Source: JABDQZ01 sp050049775
Lineage (GTDB): Bacteria > Pseudomonadota > Gammaproteobacteria > Chromatiales > Chromatiaceae
Reading direction: 5' to 3'
Length of the DNA: 64,000 nt
Assembly: GCA_050049775.1 (NCBI GenBank)
Contig: JASFVP010000008.1
Span: forward strand, 25,067 to 89,066
Part shown: piece after piece, positions 18,492 through 28,060 of the stretch
Position numbering within the stretch: position 1 is the first letter of the stretch
Layout: every line of letters begins with the position of its first letter
Notes under the pieces: model-generated
What the model was told of the DNA's origin: nothing
Databases searched by the model: none
What the model saw: only the letters and a program-made list of their open reading frames with translations
Translations under genes and position numbers: made by a program

Positions 18492-18683
18492 ATGATTGTC
18501 GCCTGTCCCACGTGCCAGAAACCGGTTGAATGGAAAGCCGATGCGCCATGGCGGCCCTTCTGTTCGCAGCGCTGCCGGCTGATTGATCTCGGTCAGTGGT
18601 TCGATGAGCAACACAGCATCAAGGGTGATGCCGAAGCACCGATTGAATTTCTACCGCCCGACTATCCGGGCACGACTGAATAG
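18492..18683 (+). CDS. yacG: DNA gyrase inhibitor YacG (zinc-binding)
   Basis: A 63-residue protein with a four-cysteine zinc site: CPTC near residue 6, and FCSQRCRLIDLGQW with the second pair. The acidic C-terminal tail fits YacG, which binds GyrB and inhibits gyrase in Escherichia coli. It is the last gene of the pilD-coaE-zapD-yacG run and ends 6 bp from a convergent gene. Confidence 0.92.
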   Translation: MIVACPTCQKPVEWKADAPWRPFCSQRCRLIDLGQWFDEQHSIKGDAEAPIEFLPPDYPGTTE

Positions 18684-18689
18684 CTGCCT

Positions 18690-19166
18690 TCAGGTCTGCG
18701 GCAACGGAAACTCAGCAACCAGGATACGCGCCGGCTGTTGCAGCTCCACCCGCAACTTCCACTGTAACTTTTTGTCATCCGGTAATTGCAAATCACTGAA
18801 CCAGATATCCGGTTGTTTGAAGCGTAGCGGCAAAGGAATGGGCTCAACATCGGTTGAAGATGCCACAAAGCTCAGCTTGAGGCGGCTGACTGACGACAGC
18901 GGCTCACCACTGGCTCGCAACATAATGGTATTCCAGCCCTGATTCTGTTGCAGTCGAACCACCAGTGCAAAATCCGGCGCATAGGCAGCACAAGGGGCGG
19001 CCTTCAGGTGGCAGTCTTTTTCAGTACGCAACAGCACACGTGGCTTTTCGTCCGGATAGGATTTCATGTAATTCTTGCCGATCTGTCCCCAGGCCATAAT
19101 CAGCCCGATGACAAAAATCGAAAAGAACAGCCAGATCTTGTTCCAGCGGCGATCAGGCTGACGCAT
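18690..19166 (-). CDS. Conserved hypothetical single-pass membrane protein
   Basis: A 158-residue protein I cannot name. One transmembrane segment lies near the N-terminus (IWLFFSIFVIGLIMAW), and a predicted beta-rich periplasmic domain contains a short Cys pair (EKDCHLKAAPC). I chose the ATG at 19166 (MRQPDRRWNK), which overlaps the upstream MutT-ThiE gene by 14 bp and is followed by the membrane helix. The frame is open upstream to 19232, but that part lies inside the neighbour. The context suggests co-translation with the Nudix protein, but gives no function. Confidence 0.7.
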   Translation of the reverse strand: MRQPDRRWNKIWLFFSIFVIGLIMAWGQIGKNYMKSYPDEKPRVLLRTEKDCHLKAAPCAAYAPDFALVVRLQQNQGWNTIMLRASGEPLSSVSRLKLSFVASSTDVEPIPLPLRFKQPDIWFSDLQLPDDKKLQWKLRVELQQPARILVAEFPLPQT

Positions 19167-20103
19167 CGTCTGCTCCCCACCAACTGCTGATACCGGCGAC
19201 ACCCTGGCCACCATGTTGCCGGGCCAGATCACATTCAGCCTTAGTCATGCCGCCAAGCGCATACACCGGGATATTGCACAACGTCACCTGCTCGGCAAAT
19301 CGTTCCCAGCCCAGCGGGAGCCTGTCCGGATGACTGGATGTCGCCGCAACCGGTGACAACAAGGCGAAATCAGCACCTATCGCCTGGGCTTTTTGCAGTG
19401 ACTCCGCCGTATGGCAGGATGTGCTCAGCAACTTTTCTGCTTCGATCGGCCGGCTGCTCAGTCCAGCCAACATATTCTCGGTCAGGTGCATACCATCGGC
19501 CACCGCGTTTGCCACTACTTCACCGTGCACGATCAGCCGGGCAGCATAAGGCTGGCAAAATTTGCGCATCCGCTCAATCAATGCTTCGTGGCTGCTGCCT
19601 GCCAACCGTTTGACGCGATACAAAAACAACGACTCGCCCTGCTGCAACAGTTGCTGCAAGCGCTGCAACAAGTCTTCGGCATCATTTACCACGGGAGGAG
19701 TGATCACATAACTGCACGGCAACTGCAAGGCCGTGACAATTGGTCGGTCAGCGGCGGGCATGTCAAACTCGACCAGCTTGTCTGGCTCGGCCCAGTGCAA
19801 TGGCTGTTGTTCCATGGCGCTGACTTCACCCTGCCACTGATTCACAAGATGCACATCCAGCAGCACATGGCGGTCGCCATAATCGTGCCGGATCTGAATC
19901 AATGGTTGATGCGCAAGAACCCGGATGCCGAGCTCTTCATGGATTTCACGTGTCAATGCCTGCGACAATGACTCGCCAGCTTCCAGTTTGCCACCGGGAA
20001 ATTCCCACAAACCGCCCTGATGACTGTCCGCCGCACGCTGTTGAATCAGGATTTGCCCGGCTGCGTTGCGCAGTACGGCCACCGCCACATGTACCAGCGG
20101 CAT
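19153..20103 (-). CDS. Nudix hydrolase fused to a thiamine-phosphate-synthase-like domain (MutT/ThiE-like)
   Basis: A 316-residue fusion. The N-terminal half is a MutT-type 8-oxo-dGTPase with the Nudix box (GGKLEAGES, then REIHEELGI). The C-terminal half (about residues 130-316) is a ThiE-like TIM barrel with LIVHGEVVANAVADGMHLTE and VYALGGMTKAECDLA. This MutT-ThiE fusion is known in Gammaproteobacteria. The Nudix part cleans oxidised nucleotides; the barrel's role is uncertain, as it probably is not the true ThiE. I use the ATG at 20103, which has GGGG upstream, rather than a TTG at 20121. Confidence 0.85.
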   Translation of the reverse strand: MPLVHVAVAVLRNAAGQILIQQRAADSHQGGLWEFPGGKLEAGESLSQALTREIHEELGIRVLAHQPLIQIRHDYGDRHVLLDVHLVNQWQGEVSAMEQQPLHWAEPDKLVEFDMPAADRPIVTALQLPCSYVITPPVVNDAEDLLQRLQQLLQQGESLFLYRVKRLAGSSHEALIERMRKFCQPYAARLIVHGEVVANAVADGMHLTENMLAGLSSRPIEAEKLLSTSCHTAESLQKAQAIGADFALLSPVAATSSHPDRLPLGWERFAEQVTLCNIPVYALGGMTKAECDLARQHGGQGVAGISSWWGADDASA

Positions 20104-20121
20104 CAGGATCGCCCCATGCAA

Positions 20122-21333
20122 TCAGGTGCGGTACTCGGCATTGATTTTGACGTAGTCGTAGGACAGATCACAGGTCAGCACCCGAGCCTGCGCCTGGCCA
20201 CGGCCGAGGGAGACACGCACCATGATTTCAGGCTGATTCATAACCGCCTGCCCGGCCACTTCGGTATAGCTCGCGGCCACGCCGCCTTGTTCGACAATGC
20301 AGACATCGCCAAGCCAGATCTGCACCTGGTCAATATCTAGCGAGGCCACGCCGGCGCGACCCACGGCCGCAAGAATGCGGCCCCAGTTTGGGTCGGAAGC
20401 GAACATTGCCGTTTTCACCAGGGGAGAATGTGCAATAGTGTATGCCACGTCACGTGCCTCGGCTTCGCTGGTCGCCTGCTCAACGACAATCTCGATGAGT
20501 TTGGTGGCGCCTTCGCCATCGAGCACGATGGCCCTGGCCAGCTCCATACAGACTTCAGTCACCAGTTCGCAGAATACACCGAAGGCTGCGTCATTCTCAT
20601 CCGCCAGACTCAGCTCATTTCGACAGCTCGACAGCAGCACACAAGCATCATTGGTTGAGGTATCGCCATCAACGGTGATGGAATTGAAAGAAGGATTAAC
20701 CGCCTGTTGCAGACACTGTTGTAACAGGGGCTGGCTGATCTTGATGTCTGTGGCGAGAAAAGCCAGCATGGTGGCCATATCCGGCCGGATCATACCGGAA
20801 CCTTTAGCCATACCGGTCACGGTGACCATGTGACCGTTTATCTCGGTTTGCCGCGACACCAGTTTCGGCACGGTATCCGTCGTCATGATGGCCTTGGCGG
20901 CGCGAGGCCAGCCGGCCTCATCCAGATTCTCCACAAGTTCAGGCACCACGGCTGCAATTTTGTCCTGCGGCAACAACTGACCGATCACTCCGGTGGAAAA
21001 AGGCATGACCTGGCTGGCTTCACAACCGGCGGATGCGGCCACGGATAAACAGGTCTGCTGCGCGGCCTGCAGACCGGCCGCGCCAGTGCCGGCATTGGCG
21101 TTACCGGAATTGATGATCAGGTAGCGGACATCGGCCTCGCGCAAATGCTGTCTGGCGAGCGTGACGGGTGCGGCGCAAAACGCATTGCTTGTGAACACGG
21201 CAGCAGCCACCGAACCTTCTGCGCACTCCAGCAACACCACGTCCTCACGGTCCCGGTTACGGTATTTGATGCCGGCCGCAGCGGCGGCCAAACGGATACC
21301 GCTGATCGATAATGCTTCGCTTTGCGGATTCAT
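20122..21333 (-). CDS. argJ: Bifunctional glutamate N-acetyltransferase / amino-acid N-acetyltransferase
   Basis: A 403-residue ArgJ, which recycles the acetyl group in arginine synthesis. The precursor cuts itself before the threonine of the MATMLAFLATD motif; the sequence GSGMIRPDMATML is intact. The C-terminal DPNWGRILAAVGR motif is also present. It sits 31 bp downstream of secA, the secA-argJ-mutT order found in many Gammaproteobacteria. Confidence 0.95.
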   Translation of the reverse strand: MNPQSEALSISGIRLAAAAAGIKYRNRDREDVVLLECAEGSVAAAVFTSNAFCAAPVTLARQHLREADVRYLIINSGNANAGTGAAGLQAAQQTCLSVAASAGCEASQVMPFSTGVIGQLLPQDKIAAVVPELVENLDEAGWPRAAKAIMTTDTVPKLVSRQTEINGHMVTVTGMAKGSGMIRPDMATMLAFLATDIKISQPLLQQCLQQAVNPSFNSITVDGDTSTNDACVLLSSCRNELSLADENDAAFGVFCELVTEVCMELARAIVLDGEGATKLIEIVVEQATSEAEARDVAYTIAHSPLVKTAMFASDPNWGRILAAVGRAGVASLDIDQVQIWLGDVCIVEQGGVAASYTEVAGQAVMNQPEIMVRVSLGRGQAQARVLTCDLSYDYVKINAEYRT

Positions 21334-21364
21334 AGAGACACCAGAAACAAGAGAGCGACCACGG

Positions 21365-24190
21365 TCAGGTCAGTTTGCCGTGACATTGCTTGTACTTTTT
21401 ACCGGAGCCACAGGGGCAGGGTTCGTTGCGGCCGATCTTCCGATCCGGGCGCACAAAAGGCTGCTGGTTGCCGGCCGGCTGTTCTGCCTGGTCGCCGGGC
21501 GCCGGTGGCTGTTCCTGCTCGGCAAAGCCGGTGAATTCCTCATGGCGAAACTGGAAACCTTCGGTGCTGCCGCTGTAATCGGTATCGATCGCTTCCGGCT
21601 CCTGCACCTGCACCTTGAGCAGCACGCTGACCACTTCGTGCTTGATGGCGTCCAGCATGTTGCTGAACATTTCAAAGGCCTCGCGTTTATATTCCTGCTT
21701 GGGATCCTTTTGCGCATAACCACGCAGCCCAATACCCTGACGCAGGTAGTCCATGGCAGCCAGATGCTCCTTCCAGTGAGTATCCAGCGTCTGCATCATC
21801 ACCGCCTTTTCATAATGGCGCAGCACTTCGGCCCCCACCTGTTTTTCCTTGGCGGCGTAATCATCGCGTATGGTTTGCAGAATTTTTTCACGCAATGTCT
21901 CCTCATGCAGGTCGTCATCCTGATCAAGCCATTGCCGGATCGGCAGATCAAAACCAAACTCCTCCTTGAGCGCAAGCATCAGGCCATCAACATCCCATTG
22001 TTCATCCAGGCTTTGCGGCGCAATATAAACATTGATGACTTCGTTGATCACATCAGTGAACAGAGCCTGAACGGTTTCGGAAATGTCATCCGTATCCATG
22101 AGCTCATCGCGCTGCTGGTAGACCACCTTGCGCTGGTCATTGGCGACGTTATCGTATTCCAGCAACTGCTTGCGGATGTCGAAGTTGCGGCCCTCGACCT
22201 TGCGTTGCGCATTCTCGATGGCGCGATTGACCCAGACATGCTCGATGGCTTCGCCTTCCTGCATGCCCAGTTTCTGCATCAGTGCACCGACACGCTCGGA
22301 GGCGAAGATGCGCATGAGATTGTCTTCCAGCGACAGATAAAAACGACTGGAGCCCGGATCGCCCTGACGACCGGAACGGCCGCGCAACTGGTTGTCGACA
22401 CGACGTGACTCATGCCGCTCGGTACTGACAACACGCAGGCCGCCGGCGGCAATCACCTGCTCGTGCGTTTTGCGCCAGTTCTGCTCCAGTTCTTCGATCT
22501 GCTCCGGTGTCGCCTTGTCGCCGAGCTGTTCGAGTTCCACTTCCAGGTTACCGCCGAGCACGATGTCGGTGCCACGGCCAGCCATGCTGGTGGCGATGGT
22601 CACCGCACCTGGCTTGCCCGCCTGGGCAACGATGCCGGCTTCCTGTTCGTGATGCTTGGCGTTGAGCACCTTGTGGGCGACCTTTTCCTGATCAAGCAGA
22701 TTCGATACCAGCTCGGACACTTCAATCGAAGCCGTGCCGACCAGCACCGGCTGGCCACGCTCGACACAATCGCGCACATCCTCGATGATGGCCTTGAATT
22801 TTTCCTTCTGTGTCAGGTAGACCAGATCGGTCTGGTCATCGCGCTGCATCGGCTTGTTGGTCGGAATCACTACCACTTCAAGACCGTAGATCTGCTGGAA
22901 TTCGTAAGCTTCGGTATCCGCGGTACCGGTCATGCCGGATAATTTGTCATACAGGCGGAAATAGTTCTGGAAGGTGACCGACGCCATGGTCTGGTTTTCC
23001 GCCTGGATCTTCACTCCTTCCTTAGCCTCCACGGCCTGGTGCAATCCCTCGGACCAGCGCCGCCCCGGCATGGTGCGGCCGGTAAATTCGTCGACAATGA
23101 TGACTTGGCCGTCACGCACGATGTAATCGACATTTTTCTGGAACAAGGCGTGCGCGCGCAATGCCGCATTGACGTGATGCATGAGCATGATGTTGCTCGG
23201 ATCGTACAGACTTTCGGTCTCGCTCAACAAACCCATTTCCGTGAGCATGTGTTCGACATGCTCATGGCCTTCGTCACTGAGCTGCACACTGCGGGCTTTT
23301 TCATCGACGGAAAAATCCCCCGGACCGAAATCGGGTCGGCCTTCCTCGTCGGTAATCGGATCCTGCCGCGTGAGATTCGGAATGATGCTGTCGATTTTCT
23401 GGTACAGCTCGGAACTGTCTTCCGCCGGACCGGAAATAATCAGCGGCGTGCGCGCTTCGTCAATCAGGATTGAGTCGACTTCGTCGACCACGGCATAATG
23501 GCGCCGCTGTACGCGATCATCGGCGCGAAACGCCATATTGTCGCGCAAATAATCAAAACCGAATTCGTTGTTGGTGCCATAGGTGATATCGCAGTCGTAG
23601 GCTTCCCTGCGACTGACCGGGCGCAGGTGCCGATAGCCGCCGGCGCTGCCGTCATAATCCGGATCAAAGGCGTAGGAACCCTGGTCGGGGCTGGAGGAAG
23701 CCGAGTTGATCACACCGGTCGACATCCCAAGAAAGTGATACAGGCGCCCCATCCATTCAGCGTCACGCCGCGCCAGATAATCATTCACGGTGACTACGTG
23801 CACGCCTTTTTGCGACAAGGCATTCAGATAGGTCGCCAGTGTCGCCACCAATGTCTTGCCTTCACCAGTGCGCATTTCGGCAATCTTGCCCGAGTTCAGC
23901 ACCATGCCGCCAATCAGCTGCACATCAAAATGCCGCATACCGAGCACTCGCTTACTGGCCTCGCGCACCACAGCAAAAGCTTCCGGCAACATTTTTTCCA
24001 GTGATTCACCCTGAGCCAGGCGCTCACGAAACTCCGCCGTCCTGTTGATCAGCTTTTCATCCGTTAAGGCTTCGATTTCCGGCTCGAGCGAATTGATACC
24101 GGCGACCACGAGTCTCATTTGCTTGATGAGACGTTCATTGCGGCTACCAAAGATTTTGCGAAACAGCTTTGCGAAAAGATTATTGGCCAT
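21365..24190 (-). CDS. secA: Preprotein translocase ATPase SecA
   Basis: A 941-residue motor of Sec export. Walker A lies in MRTGEGKTLVATL and Walker B in VDEVDSILIDEARTPLIISG, with helicase motif VGTASIEVSE and GRSGRQGDPGSSRF. A C-terminal zinc motif CPCGSGKKYKQCH binds SecB and ribosomes. I use the ATG at 24190 (MANNLFAKLF); an ATG at 24199 adds three residues. It stands between argJ and the M23 peptidase gene. Confidence 0.97.
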   Translation of the reverse strand: MANNLFAKLFRKIFGSRNERLIKQMRLVVAGINSLEPEIEALTDEKLINRTAEFRERLAQGESLEKMLPEAFAVVREASKRVLGMRHFDVQLIGGMVLNSGKIAEMRTGEGKTLVATLATYLNALSQKGVHVVTVNDYLARRDAEWMGRLYHFLGMSTGVINSASSSPDQGSYAFDPDYDGSAGGYRHLRPVSRREAYDCDITYGTNNEFGFDYLRDNMAFRADDRVQRRHYAVVDEVDSILIDEARTPLIISGPAEDSSELYQKIDSIIPNLTRQDPITDEEGRPDFGPGDFSVDEKARSVQLSDEGHEHVEHMLTEMGLLSETESLYDPSNIMLMHHVNAALRAHALFQKNVDYIVRDGQVIIVDEFTGRTMPGRRWSEGLHQAVEAKEGVKIQAENQTMASVTFQNYFRLYDKLSGMTGTADTEAYEFQQIYGLEVVVIPTNKPMQRDDQTDLVYLTQKEKFKAIIEDVRDCVERGQPVLVGTASIEVSELVSNLLDQEKVAHKVLNAKHHEQEAGIVAQAGKPGAVTIATSMAGRGTDIVLGGNLEVELEQLGDKATPEQIEELEQNWRKTHEQVIAAGGLRVVSTERHESRRVDNQLRGRSGRQGDPGSSRFYLSLEDNLMRIFASERVGALMQKLGMQEGEAIEHVWVNRAIENAQRKVEGRNFDIRKQLLEYDNVANDQRKVVYQQRDELMDTDDISETVQALFTDVINEVINVYIAPQSLDEQWDVDGLMLALKEEFGFDLPIRQWLDQDDDLHEETLREKILQTIRDDYAAKEKQVGAEVLRHYEKAVMMQTLDTHWKEHLAAMDYLRQGIGLRGYAQKDPKQEYKREAFEMFSNMLDAIKHEVVSVLLKVQVQEPEAIDTDYSGSTEGFQFRHEEFTGFAEQEQPPAPGDQAEQPAGNQQPFVRPDRKIGRNEPCPCGSGKKYKQCHGKLT

Positions 24191-24234
24191 GGTCAGCACT
24201 GAAAGTAATGGAATTTTTTAAAGCCGCAATCATA

Positions 24235-24258
24235 CCTGATTCGCGCAACGGAATCAGG
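24235..24258 (-). terminator. Hairpin downstream of the M23 peptidase gene, before secA
   Basis: CCTGATTC and GAATCAGG form a perfect 8-bp stem with an eight-base loop, 26 bp after the M23 stop codon on the minus strand. No strong T-run follows, so efficiency is uncertain. It separates the peptidase gene from secA. Confidence 0.5.
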
Positions 24259-24284
24259 AGAATATGCGCTGGAAACAGGCTGGA

Positions 24285-25205
24285 TTAACGGTTGACGAAT
24301 TTGGCCGGATTGACCACGCGCTTGTCACGACGCACTTCAAAATGCACATGCGGACCAGTGGAGCGGCCGGTGGAACCAAGCAGTGCAATCCGCTGGCCTT
24401 TCTTGACCAGATCACCGACCTGCACCAGGTTTTCCTTGTTATGTGCGTAGATGGTTGAATAACCGTCAGAATGCTTGACCTCGACCATGTAGCCAAAGCC
24501 CTTCTGGTATTCAGCACGGGTGATCACACCGGACGCTACTGCAATCACATCGGCGCCTTTCTTGCCGGCAAAGTCCAGACCTCGATGGAAAGTCTTTTTA
24601 CCATTCTTCGGGTCGATACGTTTACCGTAACGTGATGACAGCCAGCCTTTCAATACCGGCTTGCCCGAAGGCGTGGTTTCTTCACGCAGCTGACCGGTAG
24701 CGATCATTTCTTCAAGCAGATCAAGCTTTAAAACACGATCTTGCAACAATTCGTTGAAAGCATCGACATCGGCAACCAGTTCGCCAACATTCGGGGAGGT
24801 GGAATTTTCAGAAGCATCCAGACCACCCATGGCCGGTTCGCTATTGAAATCAAACTCGCCCTTGTCGAGTTGGGCGACATCAACCAGACGGTCACCTAGC
24901 GCATCCAGGCGCATGACGTGCGCCTGCAGGGAACCCAGTCGAATCGCCAGCGCATCGACATGCGCCTGCATACGGGCTTTTTCCTGCTCCAGCATCTGTT
25001 TGTCAGTGTCCAGCATCTCAAGCAAACGTGAATTGTCCGCCTGTTGCTGCCACTCCGGCACTTTCTGCCCGAAGTAAAAACCCAGGCCGGCGGAGACACC
25101 CACAACCAGCAGACCGGCAATCACAAACAGCGGCACGAGACTCGACAGACAGATTTCGATACTGCCCTTCCTTTTACAGAAGCTGTTGAGCAATATGATG
25201 TTCAT
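24285..25205 (-). CDS. M23-family (LytM-like) peptidase, membrane-anchored
   Basis: A 306-residue protein with one N-terminal membrane segment (about residues 22-46), a coiled-coil stretch (about 50-100) and a C-terminal M23 domain. The zinc site is HRGLDFAG (H and D) plus HVHF. Members cut peptidoglycan cross-links or, as EnvC/NlpD types, activate amidases; with all ligands present this one may be active. The spot between secA and dciA/lpxC matches Pseudomonas. Confidence 0.9.
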   Translation of the reverse strand: MNIILLNSFCKRKGSIEICLSSLVPLFVIAGLLVVGVSAGLGFYFGQKVPEWQQQADNSRLLEMLDTDKQMLEQEKARMQAHVDALAIRLGSLQAHVMRLDALGDRLVDVAQLDKGEFDFNSEPAMGGLDASENSTSPNVGELVADVDAFNELLQDRVLKLDLLEEMIATGQLREETTPSGKPVLKGWLSSRYGKRIDPKNGKKTFHRGLDFAGKKGADVIAVASGVITRAEYQKGFGYMVEVKHSDGYSTIYAHNKENLVQVGDLVKKGQRIALLGSTGRSTGPHVHFEVRRDKRVVNPAKFVNR

Positions 25206-25270
25206 GTCACAATCCCGTCAAATCCATAAATCAATGGACTGAAATCTCTAATTAGCGGAAAATTCACTCA

Positions 25271-25717
25271 ATGATTTCCCGCCCCAGAAAAGCCGCCAGT
25301 GTACTCTACGGCGACGCTCATCTCAAAACCCTGCTACACAACAGCGCCCGACAACGACAACTGCTCGAGCACATGCGTAAACTGCTGCCGGACCCACTTG
25401 GCGAACATTGCGTGGCTGCCAGCCACGTAGACCAGACACTGGTCCTGTTTACCGATTCTTCAGCCTGGGCCAGCCGCCTGCGCTTTTATAGCCGAGAACT
25501 TCGCCACCGGCTATCTAATTCTAGTGTACCGACACAAAAAATTGATGTGAGGGTAATCCCAAAACACACCGAAACTACTTCCCTGAACAACAAATCAGGA
25601 AAAGCAGCGAAACTGTCACCCACGGCCGCAGAAATCATACTGCAAACCGCCGACACGATCGAGGATACTGATTTACGTCAGGCTTTGCAAAGACTCGGCA
25701 AGCTTGGCCTTAGCTAG
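25271..25717 (+). CDS. dciA: DUF721 protein, DciA-like replicative helicase loader factor
   Basis: A 148-residue DUF721 protein; the conserved region covers about residues 15-100 (LLEHMRKLLPDPLGEHC and WASRLRFYSRELRHRL). DciA is the ancestral factor that helps load DnaB where DnaC is absent, and it is commonly beside lpxC and secA in Pseudomonas-like genomes. Its 3' end overlaps the convergent lpxC end by 8 bp. The name rests on family and location; the C-terminal tail is short and less conserved. Confidence 0.83.
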   Translation: MISRPRKAASVLYGDAHLKTLLHNSARQRQLLEHMRKLLPDPLGEHCVAASHVDQTLVLFTDSSAWASRLRFYSRELRHRLSNSSVPTQKIDVRVIPKHTETTSLNNKSGKAAKLSPTAAEIILQTADTIEDTDLRQALQRLGKLGLS

Positions 25718-26621
25718 CCTGTACCGGTTTCATGTATGAAATCGGCGCCGTTTTTTCGTCCTCGAAAGTGACTTCTTCCCATGCATCTTGTTGAATAATC
25801 AAGGCTTTCAACAGCTTGTTATTCAACGCATGGCCGGATTTGTTGCCACAGAACGAGCCGATCAGGCTGTGTCCCAGCAGGTACAAATCACCGATGGCAT
25901 CAAGAATCTTGTGTTTGACGAATTCGTCTTCGTAACGCAGGCCGTCTTCGTTCATGACACGGTAATCGTCCACCACAATGGCATTTTCCATACTGCCGCC
26001 AAGCGCCAGGTTTCTCTCGCGCAAGGCTTCAATATCCTTCAGGAAACCGAAAGTACGCGCGCGACTGACCTCTTTCACAAAGGAAGTCGATGAAAAATCA
26101 ATCGAAGCGCATTGTGGTCGTTGATCAAACGCCGGGTGCCGGAAATCAATTTCAAAGGAAACCTTGAAACCATCAAAAGGCTCGAACGACGCGTATTTAT
26201 CGCCATCCCTTACGACCACTCTTTTCTTGATGCGGATAAAACGCTTGGGCGCATTCTGTTCCTCGACACCGGCCGACTGGATCAAAAACACAAACGGGCC
26301 GGCGCTGCCATCCATGATCGGTACTTCCGGCGCACTGACATCGACATAGGCATTGTCAATGCCAAGACCGGCAAAAGCCGACAGCAGATGTTCCACCGTG
26401 GAAACCCGGACATCGTCATATTCCAGCGCGGTCGACAAGGTAGTGTCGCCTACATTGTTCGGGCAGGCCTTGATTTCCACCGGCTCATCCAGATCGGTAC
26501 GCCGAAAGATAATGCCGGTGTCAACGACAGCTGGCCTGAGGGTCAGAAATACTTTCTGGCCTGTGTGCAAACCAACACCTGTTGCACGAATGACATTTTT
26601 TAACGTACGTTGCCTGATCAT
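25710..26621 (-). CDS. lpxC: UDP-3-O-acyl-N-acetylglucosamine deacetylase
   Basis: The zinc amidase of the committed step of lipid A synthesis. The 303-residue protein starts IRQRTLKNVIRATGVGLHTG and has zinc ligands in STVEHLLSAFAGLGIDNAYVD (His) and HKILDAIGD (His and Asp). It is last in the dcw cluster, 189 bp after ftsZ, the usual position. Its own promoter probably lies in that gap. Confidence 0.97.
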   Translation of the reverse strand: MIRQRTLKNVIRATGVGLHTGQKVFLTLRPAVVDTGIIFRRTDLDEPVEIKACPNNVGDTTLSTALEYDDVRVSTVEHLLSAFAGLGIDNAYVDVSAPEVPIMDGSAGPFVFLIQSAGVEEQNAPKRFIRIKKRVVVRDGDKYASFEPFDGFKVSFEIDFRHPAFDQRPQCASIDFSSTSFVKEVSRARTFGFLKDIEALRERNLALGGSMENAIVVDDYRVMNEDGLRYEDEFVKHKILDAIGDLYLLGHSLIGSFCGNKSGHALNNKLLKALIIQQDAWEEVTFEDEKTAPISYMKPVQAS

Positions 26622-26810
26622 AAGCCCGTAGTCTCCCGCCCGTGTGTAGCGCCTCGGAACCGCATTTTCTGTTCCATTTATAATCCTGGTTAAACCCTAG
26701 TATAAGCCATTAATTCCCGAAATTCCGGGTATCTCCGCATCACACCTAGGGATTTCCCTGTAATATAAACGAAACTTCGTTTTTAATACAAGCTTTTTAT
26801 TGGTACCCGG
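26622..26810. other. ftsZ-lpxC intergenic region with short palindromes
   Basis: This 189-bp gap holds AGGGATTTCCCT (26748-26759) and AAACGAAACTTCGTTT (26767-26782), both nearly perfect palindromes, and CCCGAAATTCCGGG further left. The second lies about 30 bp after the ftsZ stop and could act as a weak terminator. A TATACT hexamer on the minus strand is a candidate -10 for lpxC, but no good -35 is seen. Confidence 0.4.
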
Positions 26811-27995
26811 TTAATCCGCCTGTCGGCGCAAAAATGCCGGAATATCGAGGAATTCCATATCCTTATCGACTGCCGCCTCGATATATTTAGCCGCATCCCG
26901 CTTGCTCGCACCCCGGCGCACCGCCGGTGGTGTATCATAGTCCGAATAATTTGGTGGTGTGGAGTCATCACCCACAGCCGCCGCCACCGGCGTCAGCTCT
27001 TCCCTCGCGACTACAGTCAATTCCGGCTTCGCCATACTATCACCACCCAGACCGGTCGCTACCACGGTAACCCGCAACTCGCCCTGCATTTCCGGATCAA
27101 TCACCGTACCGACCACAACCGTAGCATCGTCATCGGCAAAATCTCTGACGGTGTTACCAACTTCGTCAAATTCCCCGATAGCCAGATCCAGACCTGCCGT
27201 GATGTTGACGAGGATACCCTTGGCGCCGGTCAGATTGACATCGTCCAGTAACGGACTCTGTACCGCCGCTTCAGCTGCCTCATGCGCACGATTTTCACCA
27301 GTGGCATGACCGGTACCCATCATGGCCATACCCATTTCCGACATAACGGTACGCACGTCAGCAAAGTCAACATTGATCAGACCCGGGCGGGTAATCAGCT
27401 CGGCAATGCCCTGCACTGCGTTCAGTAATACATCATTGGCAGCACTGAAGGCATCCAGCAGCGACATGCTGCGGCCCATGACTTCCAGCAATCTTTCATT
27501 CGGAATCGTGATCAGCGAATCCACATGCTTGCCCAGTTCCTCGATACCGGCATTGGCAACCTTCATACGTTTTGGACCTTCAAACGGAAATGGCTTGGTG
27601 ACAACAGCCACGGTCAGAATACCCATTTCCTTGGCCACTTCAGCCACCACTGGCGCTGCGCCGGTACCGGTACCACCGCCCATGCCAGCAGTAATGAACA
27701 CCATGTCGGTGCCTTTCAGTGTTTCGGCGATGCGCTCCTTGTCTTCCAGCGCCGCCTGATGACCGATAGACGGGTTGGCACCCGCACCCAGGCCTTTGGT
27801 GATGCCCGAACCGATCTGCAACGCTGTTCTGACTTCGCTGTTGGACAATGCCTGGGCATCGGTATTGGCGCAGATGAAATCCACACCTTCAATCGCCGCC
27901 TTAAGCATATGGTTGACGGCGTTGCCACCGCCACCGCCAACACCGATGACTTTGATTACTGCGTTTTGACTATCAACATCCATCAACTCAAACAT
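26811..27995 (-). CDS. ftsZ: Cell division protein FtsZ
   Basis: A 394-residue tubulin-like GTPase that forms the Z-ring. The GTP signature GGGTGTGAAPV lies near residue 105, with the N-terminal GVGGGGGNAV loop and T7 loop NVDFADVRTVM. The C-terminal conserved peptide ends in DIPAFLRRQAD and binds FtsA, ZipA and ZapD (zapD is at 17.7 kb). It lies 65 bp after ftsA. Confidence 0.98.
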   Translation of the reverse strand: MFELMDVDSQNAVIKVIGVGGGGGNAVNHMLKAAIEGVDFICANTDAQALSNSEVRTALQIGSGITKGLGAGANPSIGHQAALEDKERIAETLKGTDMVFITAGMGGGTGTGAAPVVAEVAKEMGILTVAVVTKPFPFEGPKRMKVANAGIEELGKHVDSLITIPNERLLEVMGRSMSLLDAFSAANDVLLNAVQGIAELITRPGLINVDFADVRTVMSEMGMAMMGTGHATGENRAHEAAEAAVQSPLLDDVNLTGAKGILVNITAGLDLAIGEFDEVGNTVRDFADDDATVVVGTVIDPEMQGELRVTVVATGLGGDSMAKPELTVVAREELTPVAAAVGDDSTPPNYSDYDTPPAVRRGASKRDAAKYIEAAVDKDMEFLDIPAFLRRQAD

Positions 27996-28060
27996 TTTAC
28001 CTTCCTCCGGATAAGTTCACATCAGACCCGCCGCGCCTGCGCACAGCGGATCGTCGTTAA

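Noticed and set aside
25250..25265. A 13-base match (ATTAGCGGAAAAT) shared with about 50451-50463
   Set aside because: A match of this length is expected by chance in 64 kb, and the surroundings differ.
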